From Flavobacteriaceae bacterium (GTDB lineage Bacteria > Bacteroidota > Bacteroidia > Flavobacteriales > Flavobacteriaceae): a stretch of DNA of 64,000 bases. The stretch is taken from positions 1-64,000 of the forward strand of contig CANGFO010000013.1 of the NCBI GenBank assembly GCA_947453195.1. Reading direction: 5' to 3'. The notes beneath the pieces were generated by a model that saw only the letters and a program-made list of their open reading frames with translations, was not told where the DNA came from and searched no databases. Positions 1 to 7,103 of this stretch are shown here, in pieces. Every line of letters starts with the position of its first letter. Position 1 is the first letter of the stretch. The translations under genes were made by a program, and so were the position numbers.

Positions 1-123
1 AGGTTTAATGAAAGCTTGACGTGCACGCAACTGACGAACAGTTCCTGTTTTATCAAATTTTCTTTTATAGCGCTTTAATGCTCTATCGATATTTTCTCCG
101 TCTTTAATTGGTATAATTAACAT
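1..123 (-). CDS. rpsU: 30S ribosomal protein S21 (bS21), 3' end cut by window edge
   Basis: The first 41 codons are visible and read MLIIPIKDGENIDRALKRYK followed by a basic stretch with KRKFDKTG and RQLRARQ, the typical bS21 N-terminal half. The C-terminal part lies beyond the left edge. bS21 is a small basic protein of the 30S platform next to the 16S rRNA 3' end. The ATG at 121-123 is fixed by a full-strength Shine-Dalgarno eight bases upstream, which is exceptional in this window. A TACATTTG promoter element lies upstream, so the gene has its own short transcript start about 24 bases before the ATG. It is downstream of and co-directional with the acyl-CoA dehydrogenase gene. Confidence 0.93.
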   Translation of the reverse strand, partial: MLIIPIKDGENIDRALKRYKRKFDKTGTVRQLRARQAFIKP

Positions 124-160
124 AATATAGACACCTCCTCTCGTTAAGGGTGCAAATGTA
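124..160 (-). promoter_or_regulatory. rpsU promoter -7 element and strong Shine-Dalgarno
   Basis: On the minus strand TACATTTG (160-153) fits the Bacteroidota -7 consensus TAnnTTTG. It is followed by AGGAGGTG (139-132), an eight-base match to the anti-Shine-Dalgarno, and an 8-base spacer to the ATG. Nearly all other starts in the window lack such a site. In Flavobacterium johnsoniae the anti-SD is known to be occluded by bS21 and neighbours, and rpsU is one of the rare SD-bearing genes, which suggests autoregulation. Confidence 0.85.
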
Positions 161-195
161 ATAATTATTTTGAATTAAGAATTATAAAATGTGAA

Positions 196-1365
196 TTATT
201 TCACCGCAGGCTGATAATTTTGATTATCAATGATCATTTTAGATAAAATCTCTTTCAAAATTTCTGAAGTTCCCCCGCCAATTGGTCCTAGACGACTATC
301 TCTTAACAATCGTGCTAATGGATATTCTTCCATATAACCATATCCTCCAAGCATTTGAAGGCAACTATAAATAGTTTCATCAGCAACTTTGGTAGATTTT
401 AGTTTCGCCATAGTAGCTTCTTTCACTACATATTCTCCTTTATTTAATCGCGCCACAGCAGCATAATTAAATATTTTGCAGTGTTCTACTTCTGTAGCGT
501 GCTCAACCATAGTATGTCGAAGTGCCTGAAACTTATTAATTTTAGTTCCGAATGCTTCTCTTTGCGACATATAATCTATAGTGTACTCTAAAGCATATTC
601 TGATCGTGCATGTGCATTAACCGCCATGATTAATCGTTCCAATGCAAAATGCTGCATGATATAAGGAAAACCTTTTCCTTCCTCACCCATTAAATTTTCT
701 TCTGGAATTTCTACATTATCAAAAGCAATCTCTGCAGTATCGGAAGCTCTCCATCCTAATTTATCTAATTTTGTTGCAGAAACCCCATCTAAATTGGTAT
801 CCATTAAGAAAATACTAATTCCTTTATTTCCAAGTTCCGGACTTGTTTTTGCAGCCACAACATAATAATCAGCATAAACACCATTCGTAATAAATGTTTT
901 TGAACCGTTTAGAATGTATTTATTGCCTTTTTTCACAGCTGTTGTTCGCATGCCTGCTACATCACTTCCTCCAAAAGGCTCTGTAATGCAAAGCGCTCCA
1001 ATTTTATCTCCTGAAATACTTGGCGCTAAATAATCTTGTTTTATTCTCTCATTTCCCTCAGCATTTAAGTGCGTCATTGCCAGGTAAGCATGCGCCCACA
1101 TAGCAGCGGCAAAACCTGAAGATTTTATTTTTTGAAGTTCTTCTAAGAAAACTACGGTATAAAATAAATCTAAATTCATTCCGCCGTAAGCCTCTGGATA
1201 AGCAATTCCGAAGAAGCCCATTTCACCAAATTTTTTCCAAATAAAACGTTCGATTGTGCCAGTTTTTTCCCATTTTTCAATATGCGGAACTACTTCTTTT
1301 TGCAGAAAATCTTTTAAACTTTGTCTAAATAATTCATGCTCTTCTGTAAAGTATGACGAATTCAT
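196..1365 (-). CDS. acyl-CoA dehydrogenase family protein
   Basis: The 389-residue protein has full acyl-CoA dehydrogenase length and layout: an N-terminal helical domain, a middle beta domain (ITEPFGGSD about 127-135, FITNG about 158-162) and a C-terminal helical domain ending in LGGYGYMEEYPLARLLRD and IGGGTSEIL. It would oxidise an acyl-CoA to the 2-enoyl-CoA with FAD and pass electrons to ETF, encoded at 31.8-33.6 kb. At the MCAD-type catalytic position (before GTS) there is Gly364. Glu243 in ALERLIMA matches the alternative base position used by isovaleryl-CoA and long-chain dehydrogenases. The start lies 26 bases after the preceding helix-hairpin-helix gene, so it probably ends that operon. 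The substrate cannot be read from sequence. Confidence 0.93.
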   Translation of the reverse strand: MNSSYFTEEHELFRQSLKDFLQKEVVPHIEKWEKTGTIERFIWKKFGEMGFFGIAYPEAYGGMNLDLFYTVVFLEELQKIKSSGFAAAMWAHAYLAMTHLNAEGNERIKQDYLAPSISGDKIGALCITEPFGGSDVAGMRTTAVKKGNKYILNGSKTFITNGVYADYYVVAAKTSPELGNKGISIFLMDTNLDGVSATKLDKLGWRASDTAEIAFDNVEIPEENLMGEEGKGFPYIMQHFALERLIMAVNAHARSEYALEYTIDYMSQREAFGTKINKFQALRHTMVEHATEVEHCKIFNYAAVARLNKGEYVVKEATMAKLKSTKVADETIYSCLQMLGGYGYMEEYPLARLLRDSRLGPIGGGTSEILKEILSKMIIDNQNYQPAVK

Positions 1366-1391
1366 AAGTAGGGCTTTAATAGTGTAACTTT

Positions 1392-2270
1392 TTAGAATTC
1401 CAAATATAAAGCAATTATTTTGATTTTATCCAAAGGAAAACCTTTAATATTTGACAAATCCTCAATTTTTATTGTGCCATTCATGCTTCTATAAGTTACA
1501 ATGTTTTTAGAAAGGGGATATCTAAAATAATAAAACTGACCTAATTCTTTGATTGAAGCCGAATTAATGTTGATTTTCTTAATATTAGGATTTGATTTTA
1601 TCACAAAATATTTATTCAAATCATAAATAACTTCGGGAGATAAACCCCAGATTTCAGTCATTTGATCCATAGAAACAAAACCGCCCAGCAGCTCTTTTTG
1701 CTTTATTATTCGATCAGAAATGGCATCACCTATTCCAACTACCTTCATTAAATCTTCTTTAGTCGCTTGATTAATATCCAAGATTGCAATTGCTTGTTTT
1801 TTTGGAAACTCTTTCCAATTCGATTTTGAATAACTAGAGGTTGAAGGATTGGTTACCCAATCTGGAAATTTAAACTGATGCGCCATAACTTTTAATACGG
1901 AATCCGAAACCCCAGTAACATGTTGAAATTCTTTTGCTGAATTGGCAAATTTTCCTTGTTTGCGAAAATCACGCAGTCGTTGAATTTGTTCCAAAGTCAT
2001 TCCGAAGCGGTAGGCTTTTTCGTCGGAAATGAAATTTGGGTTAAACGGATATACTTTATAATGTGATGTATATCTATCTTTGGTTGTTAGTAAATCCTTT
2101 TGCAATGAAATCCATTGTTTTTCTTCTACAGATAAACTATGTGATTCATTAAAATCAACAAAAGAATAAAGCAATTGCAATATGACAATTATAAAAAACA
2201 AAACGAGGACTCCGGTTCGCTGGCCTTTCGAAAAATAAAAGAGGGATTTTATGGGAGAAGAAGATTCCAA
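1392..2270 (-). CDS. helix-hairpin-helix (ComEA-like) membrane-anchored protein
   Basis: This 292-residue protein has an N-terminal hydrophobic segment (about residues 17-41) that looks like a membrane anchor or uncleaved signal. It is followed by three ComEA-like helix-hairpin-helix units: one around FRKQGKFANSAKEF, a second with LDINQATKEDLMKVVGIGD, and a third with ININSASIKELGQF. ComEA-type HhH domains bind double-stranded DNA outside the cytoplasmic membrane during uptake, but a DNA-uptake role here is inferred only. It lies 3 bases downstream of the PspC-domain gene and 26 bases upstream of the acyl-CoA dehydrogenase gene, in one minus-strand run. Confidence 0.8.
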   Translation of the reverse strand: MESSSPIKSLFYFSKGQRTGVLVLFFIIVILQLLYSFVDFNESHSLSVEEKQWISLQKDLLTTKDRYTSHYKVYPFNPNFISDEKAYRFGMTLEQIQRLRDFRKQGKFANSAKEFQHVTGVSDSVLKVMAHQFKFPDWVTNPSTSSYSKSNWKEFPKKQAIAILDINQATKEDLMKVVGIGDAISDRIIKQKELLGGFVSMDQMTEIWGLSPEVIYDLNKYFVIKSNPNIKKININSASIKELGQFYYFRYPLSKNIVTYRSMNGTIKIEDLSNIKGFPLDKIKIIALYLEF

Positions 2271-2273
2271 TAC

Positions 2274-2495
2274 CTACAAATCAAAAACAGAAGAGCGTTT
2301 CGCACGAATCAAGTCTTTTAATTTAATCCAAAAAGCTAGGGTTAAATAAATTCCAAAACCCAACCCTACGGTAACAAACGAAATGTAAATAAAAAACAAA
2401 CGAACACTATTGGCGCGCATACCAAGCTTATCTGCCAATCGTGACGACACATGAAAGCCATGTTTTTCAAAAAAATATCGAATCGAATTAATCAT
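2274..2495 (-). CDS. PspC domain-containing small membrane protein
   Basis: This 73-residue protein is essentially one PspC domain. RLADKLGMRANSVRLFFIY is followed by a hydrophobic stretch (about residues 33-58) and a basic tail. PspC domains act in envelope-stress circuits in other bacteria. In Flavobacteriia short stand-alone versions are common and of unknown role. The start codon overlaps the last 8 bases of the upstream DUF2851 gene, which implies translational coupling. Annotation software often labels it a transcriptional regulator, but no DNA-binding domain is visible. Confidence 0.8.
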   Translation of the reverse strand: MINSIRYFFEKHGFHVSSRLADKLGMRANSVRLFFIYISFVTVGLGFGIYLTLAFWIKLKDLIRAKRSSVFDL

Positions 2496-3765
2496 TTTTT
2501 ATTTTTAACAAGTCCAAACCTATTGCACAATTCAAGCATTTTTTGGAATTACAATAATTATTTTTTAATTGTATTAAGGCTTGCGTTTGAAAGGCATTTT
2601 TTGATTTAATCCCAAATATACTAAACTTTTCAATAATGTTGTTTTTCTCTGCAGGAATTGTAGCTAATAAATCGATTAAGATTTCGGCACTTTCTTTTCC
2701 TTGGTTTTGAGCATAGGCAAATTTTACAGGAATAATAGTATTGATTATCAATAAATTAATAAATTCTTTAGACAGCGATTTATCTTTATTGGGACTTGGT
2801 TTGTCAAAATTGTAATGTGTTTTCCAATACCCATTTACAGACAATTCAAAAATAGAATGTAATTCTGTAAGATTTTTAGCTGCAATTATTTTAGAAAATA
2901 AATTTCGTTGCAAATGATACAGCATTGCCAATTGCGCTAACCGAATGGTTGGAAAATTATCGGGGCGGTGTTGAAAAAACTGAATGTTTTCAAGTGCTGG
3001 TTTATTTAATTTATATTTTATAGCCAAGTAATCATACCAAGATTTTAGCTCCTTTGGATAGGTATCTTCTACATAATCCGGTATCATATTGGCTTGACCA
3101 AATAACAACGCCTCCAAATACATAACTTCCAAAGCCTCTTTTTGGATTAATGAAAAGGTAAGCGATTTTGCAATTTTATAAAACGCATCGCCATTGGTGT
3201 TTAAGCCAAAATTCTTTGCCAACATACAGAATAAAACGGCTTCCCAATCTTGCTGCGTTTCATTTAGGAGAACTTGAACTGGCAAGGCTTTTTCTTCTAG
3301 TCGATCCAAAAATAAACGTTCTTGCCAATTAGAAAAAACAAAGGGATCGATATTCTTAATTTGGTTCTCACAATATATCCACGATTTTTGAGCTGATAGC
3401 TCTTGATAAATATGTTGAATATCGGAAGAAACATAGTTTTTAATTTCCAAAACCGAAATTTCCGAATTATCCTTTCGAAACACCGGTGCATCGTGAATCC
3501 AAACCACATGTAGAATTACGTTATTATAATTGGCATCCTTTTCATGGTGGTGCAAATACCAATCGGATGATTTAACGTGAATTTCTATATTCCCAGCCCA
3601 CTTTTGATTGGATATTCTAATTTGGGCATTAAAAAAATCGGGGCCTTCTTTTTGTAAATAATCCCCAGAATTCAGAATAGTCAAATCATCTCCATCGGAA
3701 GTTTTTAAATTTGTGAAGTTAAACTTCTTGTACTTCCATAGATAGTGAATAAAATCTTCCTTCAT
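2488..3765 (-). CDS. DUF2851 family protein
   Basis: This 425-residue cytoplasmic-looking protein matches the DUF2851 family common in Bacteroidota. The N-terminal part has KEGPDFFNAQIRI and WAGNIEIHVKSSDWYLHHHE, a segment resembling a nuclease-like fold with conserved acidic and histidine residues. The middle is helical, and the C-terminus carries a CNSKKCLNCAIG cysteine cluster. The function is unknown. It heads the minus-strand operon with pspC-like, HhH and acyl-CoA dehydrogenase genes. The cysteine cluster near residues 409-416 could bind metal, which is inference only. Confidence 0.8.
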   Translation of the reverse strand: MKEDFIHYLWKYKKFNFTNLKTSDGDDLTILNSGDYLQKEGPDFFNAQIRISNQKWAGNIEIHVKSSDWYLHHHEKDANYNNVILHVVWIHDAPVFRKDNSEISVLEIKNYVSSDIQHIYQELSAQKSWIYCENQIKNIDPFVFSNWQERLFLDRLEEKALPVQVLLNETQQDWEAVLFCMLAKNFGLNTNGDAFYKIAKSLTFSLIQKEALEVMYLEALLFGQANMIPDYVEDTYPKELKSWYDYLAIKYKLNKPALENIQFFQHRPDNFPTIRLAQLAMLYHLQRNLFSKIIAAKNLTELHSIFELSVNGYWKTHYNFDKPSPNKDKSLSKEFINLLIINTIIPVKFAYAQNQGKESAEILIDLLATIPAEKNNIIEKFSIFGIKSKNAFQTQALIQLKNNYCNSKKCLNCAIGLDLLKIKND

Positions 3766-3842
3766 ATTTTAATAGCAGACTTTCTCTAAGTTACTTTATT
3801 AAAGTGAATTACACAAATTTTCATTACTAAATTTTCAACTCT

Positions 3843-3850
3843 TATATTTG
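3843..3850 (+). promoter_or_regulatory. TAnnTTTG promoter element for the PNGase F-like gene
   Basis: TATATTTG lies 19 bases before the ATG at 3870, a perfect match to the Bacteroidota -7 element. No clear -33 TTG was found at the usual spacing. Confidence 0.6.
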
Positions 3851-3869
3851 TAATCTAAATTTCAATAAA

Positions 3870-5525
3870 ATGAGAAAAACACTAACCATATTCATTTGTT
3901 TAATAACATTTACTGTATTAGGCCAAGTCAATTATAAAATTACCTACACAAAAAGCTCCAACGGAAAATTAATTGAAAATCAAGATCCGATAATTGTTTT
4001 TTCGAATTCAAATCAGACGCTGATTACTTCGCAATTCATTCTTGAAAATAAGGCAACTTATCCTTATGAATTTTCTTTAATTGATAGGAAAACAAATAAT
4101 GTAAATCAGTTGGCAAAACTTAAATCAAACAAACTCATTACAACCTTAGATAGCACTTCTATAACAAAACAAAACTTTGAGTTATTGGATGATGTAAAAA
4201 AGATACTTGGGTATACTTGTAAAAAAGCAAAAACCATAATCAACTCCAACACTATTGAAATTTGGTATACCAATGAATTAAACATAAAAGGTGGACCTTC
4301 AATTTTAGGACAAAATTTAGGATTGGTATTGGAAACCAACCGAAACGGAAACTTTATCGTGACAGCTTCCAAGCTGGAGAAAACCAAACAATTTCCGGAA
4401 GTTTCAAAATCAGAAAAAGTCTTGGATTTATTCACTTATCGAGATGAATTATGGAAAAGCAGATTTACCACTATCCCGGTATTTAAAGAGGAAATCATAA
4501 ATTTTTCAGATGCATCAAAATCCAATGATAGCATTATGCGATTTGCCAACGGAACGATTGCAGTGCGTAAAATTTCTATTCCTGCCATTGCAAAAGGAAG
4601 TCAGGTTTTTCTTGATGTTACCGAGCAATCTAATGGTGATGCATATGATCGAACCGGTTCGGTATTTATTATTCCGATGCAAAAAAGTAAGTCCTTTTTT
4701 GAGGGACTACAAAATGGTGTAAAAGCATTACCTATTTATGATAATGGAAATGGCAAGTTGTATCAAGGAATTGCAGCTACCGAAACCTATTCTCCTTTAT
4801 TGGAATTAATGCGCTTTTTTACTCCGTTTGGAATTAAACAATACAATACCATTACGCTGAAGGATAAAATATGGGAAGAGCGAGTAAATTACAGACAAGA
4901 TGTTTCGGAGTTAACGGCAGCCCTGAGCAATCAAGAAGTTTACATTGGAACTTTTATTGGAAATTATGACAAAGGCGGACATAAAGTAAGTGTAAACCTA
5001 ACTATTCATCCGGAGGAAGAAGTTACAATTGCAAAGCCTTCAACGGTTCTTTCATTGTTTAACACCAATAATGTTATGGAAATGGCCGGACAAGAATACG
5101 GCACTTTATTTAATTCAGACAAAGGATTGGAAGTAACATTTAACCTTGAAAAAGACTTGAAAAATGCCCGTATTCGCTACATCACCACGGGACATGGAGG
5201 TTGGGAAAACGGAGATGAATTTGTGCCAAAAAGAAACTCCATTTATTTAGATGGAAAAGAGGTATTTCATTTTACGCCTTGGCGTGAAGATTGTGGATCG
5301 TATCGCTTGTATAATCCAGCTTCAGGGAATTTCCCTAACGGATTATCGTCTTCTGATTACAGTCGTTCCAATTGGTGCCCTGGCACCATGACCAATCCGG
5401 TTTACATAGAATTAGGAGATTTAAAAGCAGGTTCTCATACCGTACAAGTGAAAATTCCGCAAGGTGCTAATGAAGGTCCGAGCTTTAGTTCTTGGAACGT
5501 TTCGGGAGTGTTGCTTGGTAATTAA
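3870..5525 (+). CDS. exported PNGase F-like protein with GLPGLI-like N-terminal domain
   Basis: This 551-residue protein starts with a signal peptide (MRKTLTIFICLITFTVLGQ). The region to about residue 190 resembles GLPGLI-family proteins (EIWYTNELNIKGGPSILG). The C-terminal half matches the peptide-N-glycosidase F fold of two jelly rolls: TTGHGGW at about 439-445 with nearby GDEF, then PWREDCGSYRLYNP, SSSDYSRSNWCPG and the terminal SSWNVSGVLLG. PNGase F removes N-linked glycans by cleaving the glycan-asparagine amide. Activity here is inferred; the acidic residues near GHGGWENGDEF are the candidates. No type IX sorting domain is visible, so it is probably periplasmic. It is transcribed alone and divergently from the DUF2851 operon. 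Confidence 0.8.
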   Translation: MRKTLTIFICLITFTVLGQVNYKITYTKSSNGKLIENQDPIIVFSNSNQTLITSQFILENKATYPYEFSLIDRKTNNVNQLAKLKSNKLITTLDSTSITKQNFELLDDVKKILGYTCKKAKTIINSNTIEIWYTNELNIKGGPSILGQNLGLVLETNRNGNFIVTASKLEKTKQFPEVSKSEKVLDLFTYRDELWKSRFTTIPVFKEEIINFSDASKSNDSIMRFANGTIAVRKISIPAIAKGSQVFLDVTEQSNGDAYDRTGSVFIIPMQKSKSFFEGLQNGVKALPIYDNGNGKLYQGIAATETYSPLLELMRFFTPFGIKQYNTITLKDKIWEERVNYRQDVSELTAALSNQEVYIGTFIGNYDKGGHKVSVNLTIHPEEEVTIAKPSTVLSLFNTNNVMEMAGQEYGTLFNSDKGLEVTFNLEKDLKNARIRYITTGHGGWENGDEFVPKRNSIYLDGKEVFHFTPWREDCGSYRLYNPASGNFPNGLSSSDYSRSNWCPGTMTNPVYIELGDLKAGSHTVQVKIPQGANEGPSFSSWNVSGVLLGN

Positions 5526-5527
5526 AA

Positions 5528-5555
5528 AAAACCTACAATTTTCATTGTAGGTTTT
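5528..5555. terminator. bidirectional terminator between PNGase-like gene and cbs-like gene
   Basis: An 11-bp perfect stem, AAAACCTACAA (5528-5538) with TTGTAGGTTTT (5545-5555), has a 6-base loop. It sits between two convergent stop codons, and A/T runs on both sides let it work in both directions. Confidence 0.85.
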
Positions 5556-5559
5556 AATC

Positions 5560-6921
5560 TTATTTAATTGATCCGATAATATCGTATTTTGTAATAATGT
5601 GGTGTTTCCCATTATCTAAATCTACCAAAACTGCTTGATTGTCTTTGGTAAATAATTTAGAAACTTCTTCAATTGGAGTTCCTAATTTTACAATAGGATA
5701 CGGTTTACCCATAACCTCACGAATTGGTTTGTCGGCCACATTTTTATCTGAAACATAACTTTGAAATAAATCGGTTTCATCTACTGAACCTACAAATCCT
5801 GTAATATCAATCACCGGAATTTGAGAGATTTTATATTTACGCATTCTTTCAATTGCATGTGAAACCAACTCTTCAGTACGAGCAATAATCAATGGTTTGT
5901 CAACATGCTCTTTAATTACATCTTCGGCTTTAGTAACTTCTTCATCTAAAAATCCTCTTTCACGCATCCAATCGTCGTTAAACATTTTTCCAACATAACG
6001 GCTTCCTGAATCATGAAATAAAACTACTACTACATCGTCTTTAGTAAAATGCTCTTTTAATTGATGCAATCCTTTTACACAAGATCCAGCAGAATTTCCT
6101 ACAAAAATTCCCTCTTCTAAAGCAATTTTACGAGTATAAACGGCTGCATCTTTATCGGTTACTTTGGTAAAACCATCAATTACAGAAAAATTTACATTTT
6201 CTGGAAGGATGTCTTCTCCAATTCCTTCTGTGATATAAGAATAGATTTCGTTTTCGTCAAATATTCCGGTTTCGTGGTATTTTTTAAAAACCGAACCGTA
6301 AGTATCAATTCCCCAAATTTTAATATTAGGATTTTTTTCTTTTAAATATTTCCCTATCCCAGAAATAGTTCCTCCTGTTCCAACTCCTACAACAAAATGC
6401 GTAATCTTTCCTTCGGTTTGTTCCCAAATTTCAGGACCAGTTTGTTGGTAATGGGCTAAGGCATTACTTGGATTATCGTATTGATTAACATACCATGAAT
6501 TTGGAATTTCGGTCCCTAATCTTTTGGAAACCGAATAATACGAACGCGGATCGGTTGGTTCAACATCTGTTGGACAAACAATAACTTTTGCTCCAACAGC
6601 ACGAAGAATATCCATTTTTTCTTTGGATTGCTTGTCTGTGATTACGAAAATACATTTGTATCCTTTCACGATTGCTGCAAGAGCTAATCCCATTCCGGTA
6701 TTTCCAGAAGTTCCTTCAATAATGGTTCCGCCTGGTTTTAATCGGCCATCAGCCTCGGCATCTTCTACCATTTTTAGAGCCATACGGTCTTTGGTAGAGT
6801 TTCCTGGATTGAAAGTTTCTACTTTTGCAAGAACTAAAGCATCAATTCCTTCAACCACTTTGTTTAGCTTTACTAATGGAGTATTACCAATAGTTCCTAA
6901 TATATTTTCAGAATAATTCAT
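5560..6921 (-). CDS. cystathionine beta-synthase-type PLP enzyme with C-terminal CBS domains
   Basis: This 453-residue fold-type II PLP enzyme opens with the cysteine synthase/CBS start (IGNTPLVKLN). The PLP lysine is K44 in GNSTKDR, the substrate loop is TSGNTG (about 71-76), and the phosphate-binding GVGTGGTISG lies in the middle. From about residue 330 there are two CBS repeats (ISQIPVIDITGFVGSVDETDL and a final QAVLVDLDNGKHHIITKYDI). This matches bacterial cystathionine beta-synthase, which condenses homocysteine with serine or cysteine. O-acetylserine sulfhydrylase activity is the alternative. CBS repeats usually bind adenosyl ligands, so AdoMet control is plausible. It is monocistronic, with a promoter overlapped by a palindrome. 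Confidence 0.9.
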   Translation of the reverse strand: MNYSENILGTIGNTPLVKLNKVVEGIDALVLAKVETFNPGNSTKDRMALKMVEDAEADGRLKPGGTIIEGTSGNTGMGLALAAIVKGYKCIFVITDKQSKEKMDILRAVGAKVIVCPTDVEPTDPRSYYSVSKRLGTEIPNSWYVNQYDNPSNALAHYQQTGPEIWEQTEGKITHFVVGVGTGGTISGIGKYLKEKNPNIKIWGIDTYGSVFKKYHETGIFDENEIYSYITEGIGEDILPENVNFSVIDGFTKVTDKDAAVYTRKIALEEGIFVGNSAGSCVKGLHQLKEHFTKDDVVVVLFHDSGSRYVGKMFNDDWMRERGFLDEEVTKAEDVIKEHVDKPLIIARTEELVSHAIERMRKYKISQIPVIDITGFVGSVDETDLFQSYVSDKNVADKPIREVMGKPYPIVKLGTPIEEVSKLFTKDNQAVLVDLDNGKHHIITKYDIIGSIK

Positions 6922-6939
6922 AATGTCTGTTTAATTGAG

Positions 6940-6979
6940 CAAAGATATTGATAATTAAGTGGTTTTGCAATACTGCAAA
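6940..6979 (-). promoter_or_regulatory. promoter of the cbs-like gene with overlapping palindrome
   Basis: The minus strand carries TATCTTTG (6947-6940), a perfect -7 element, and TTG (6970-6968) 20 bases further upstream, matching the -33 element. The palindrome TTTGCA-GTAT-TGCAAA (6979-6964) covers the -33 TTG and is a candidate operator. The leader to the ATG is only about a dozen bases. Confidence 0.7.
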
Positions 6980-7000
6980 TTCTTTCAAAATGATTGCTGA

Positions 7001-7064
7001 TTAACCCTGATGGCAGTGGCATCCTTTTTCTTAATAAAGAAAAAGATAGAGCGAACAGCAGGAA
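7001..7064 (-). ncRNA. structured flavobacterial intergenic element, copy 1
   Basis: Read on the minus strand, in the sense of both flanking genes, the element has CCTGCTGTTCGC, TATC, a perfect 9-bp stem CTTTTTCTT/AAGAAAAAG with loop TATT, then GGATG and ATCAGGG, which can close back on CCTG. A second copy at 33681-33751 keeps the outer blocks and the pairing but uses a different apical stem sequence. The family resembles published flavobacterial RNA motif candidates such as Flavo-1. That identity is from memory and unverified. Confidence 0.6.
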
Positions 7065-7103
7065 TTTAGTTTACTAAAATGCCGAAAGATTAGGTTTCAA
7101 AAA

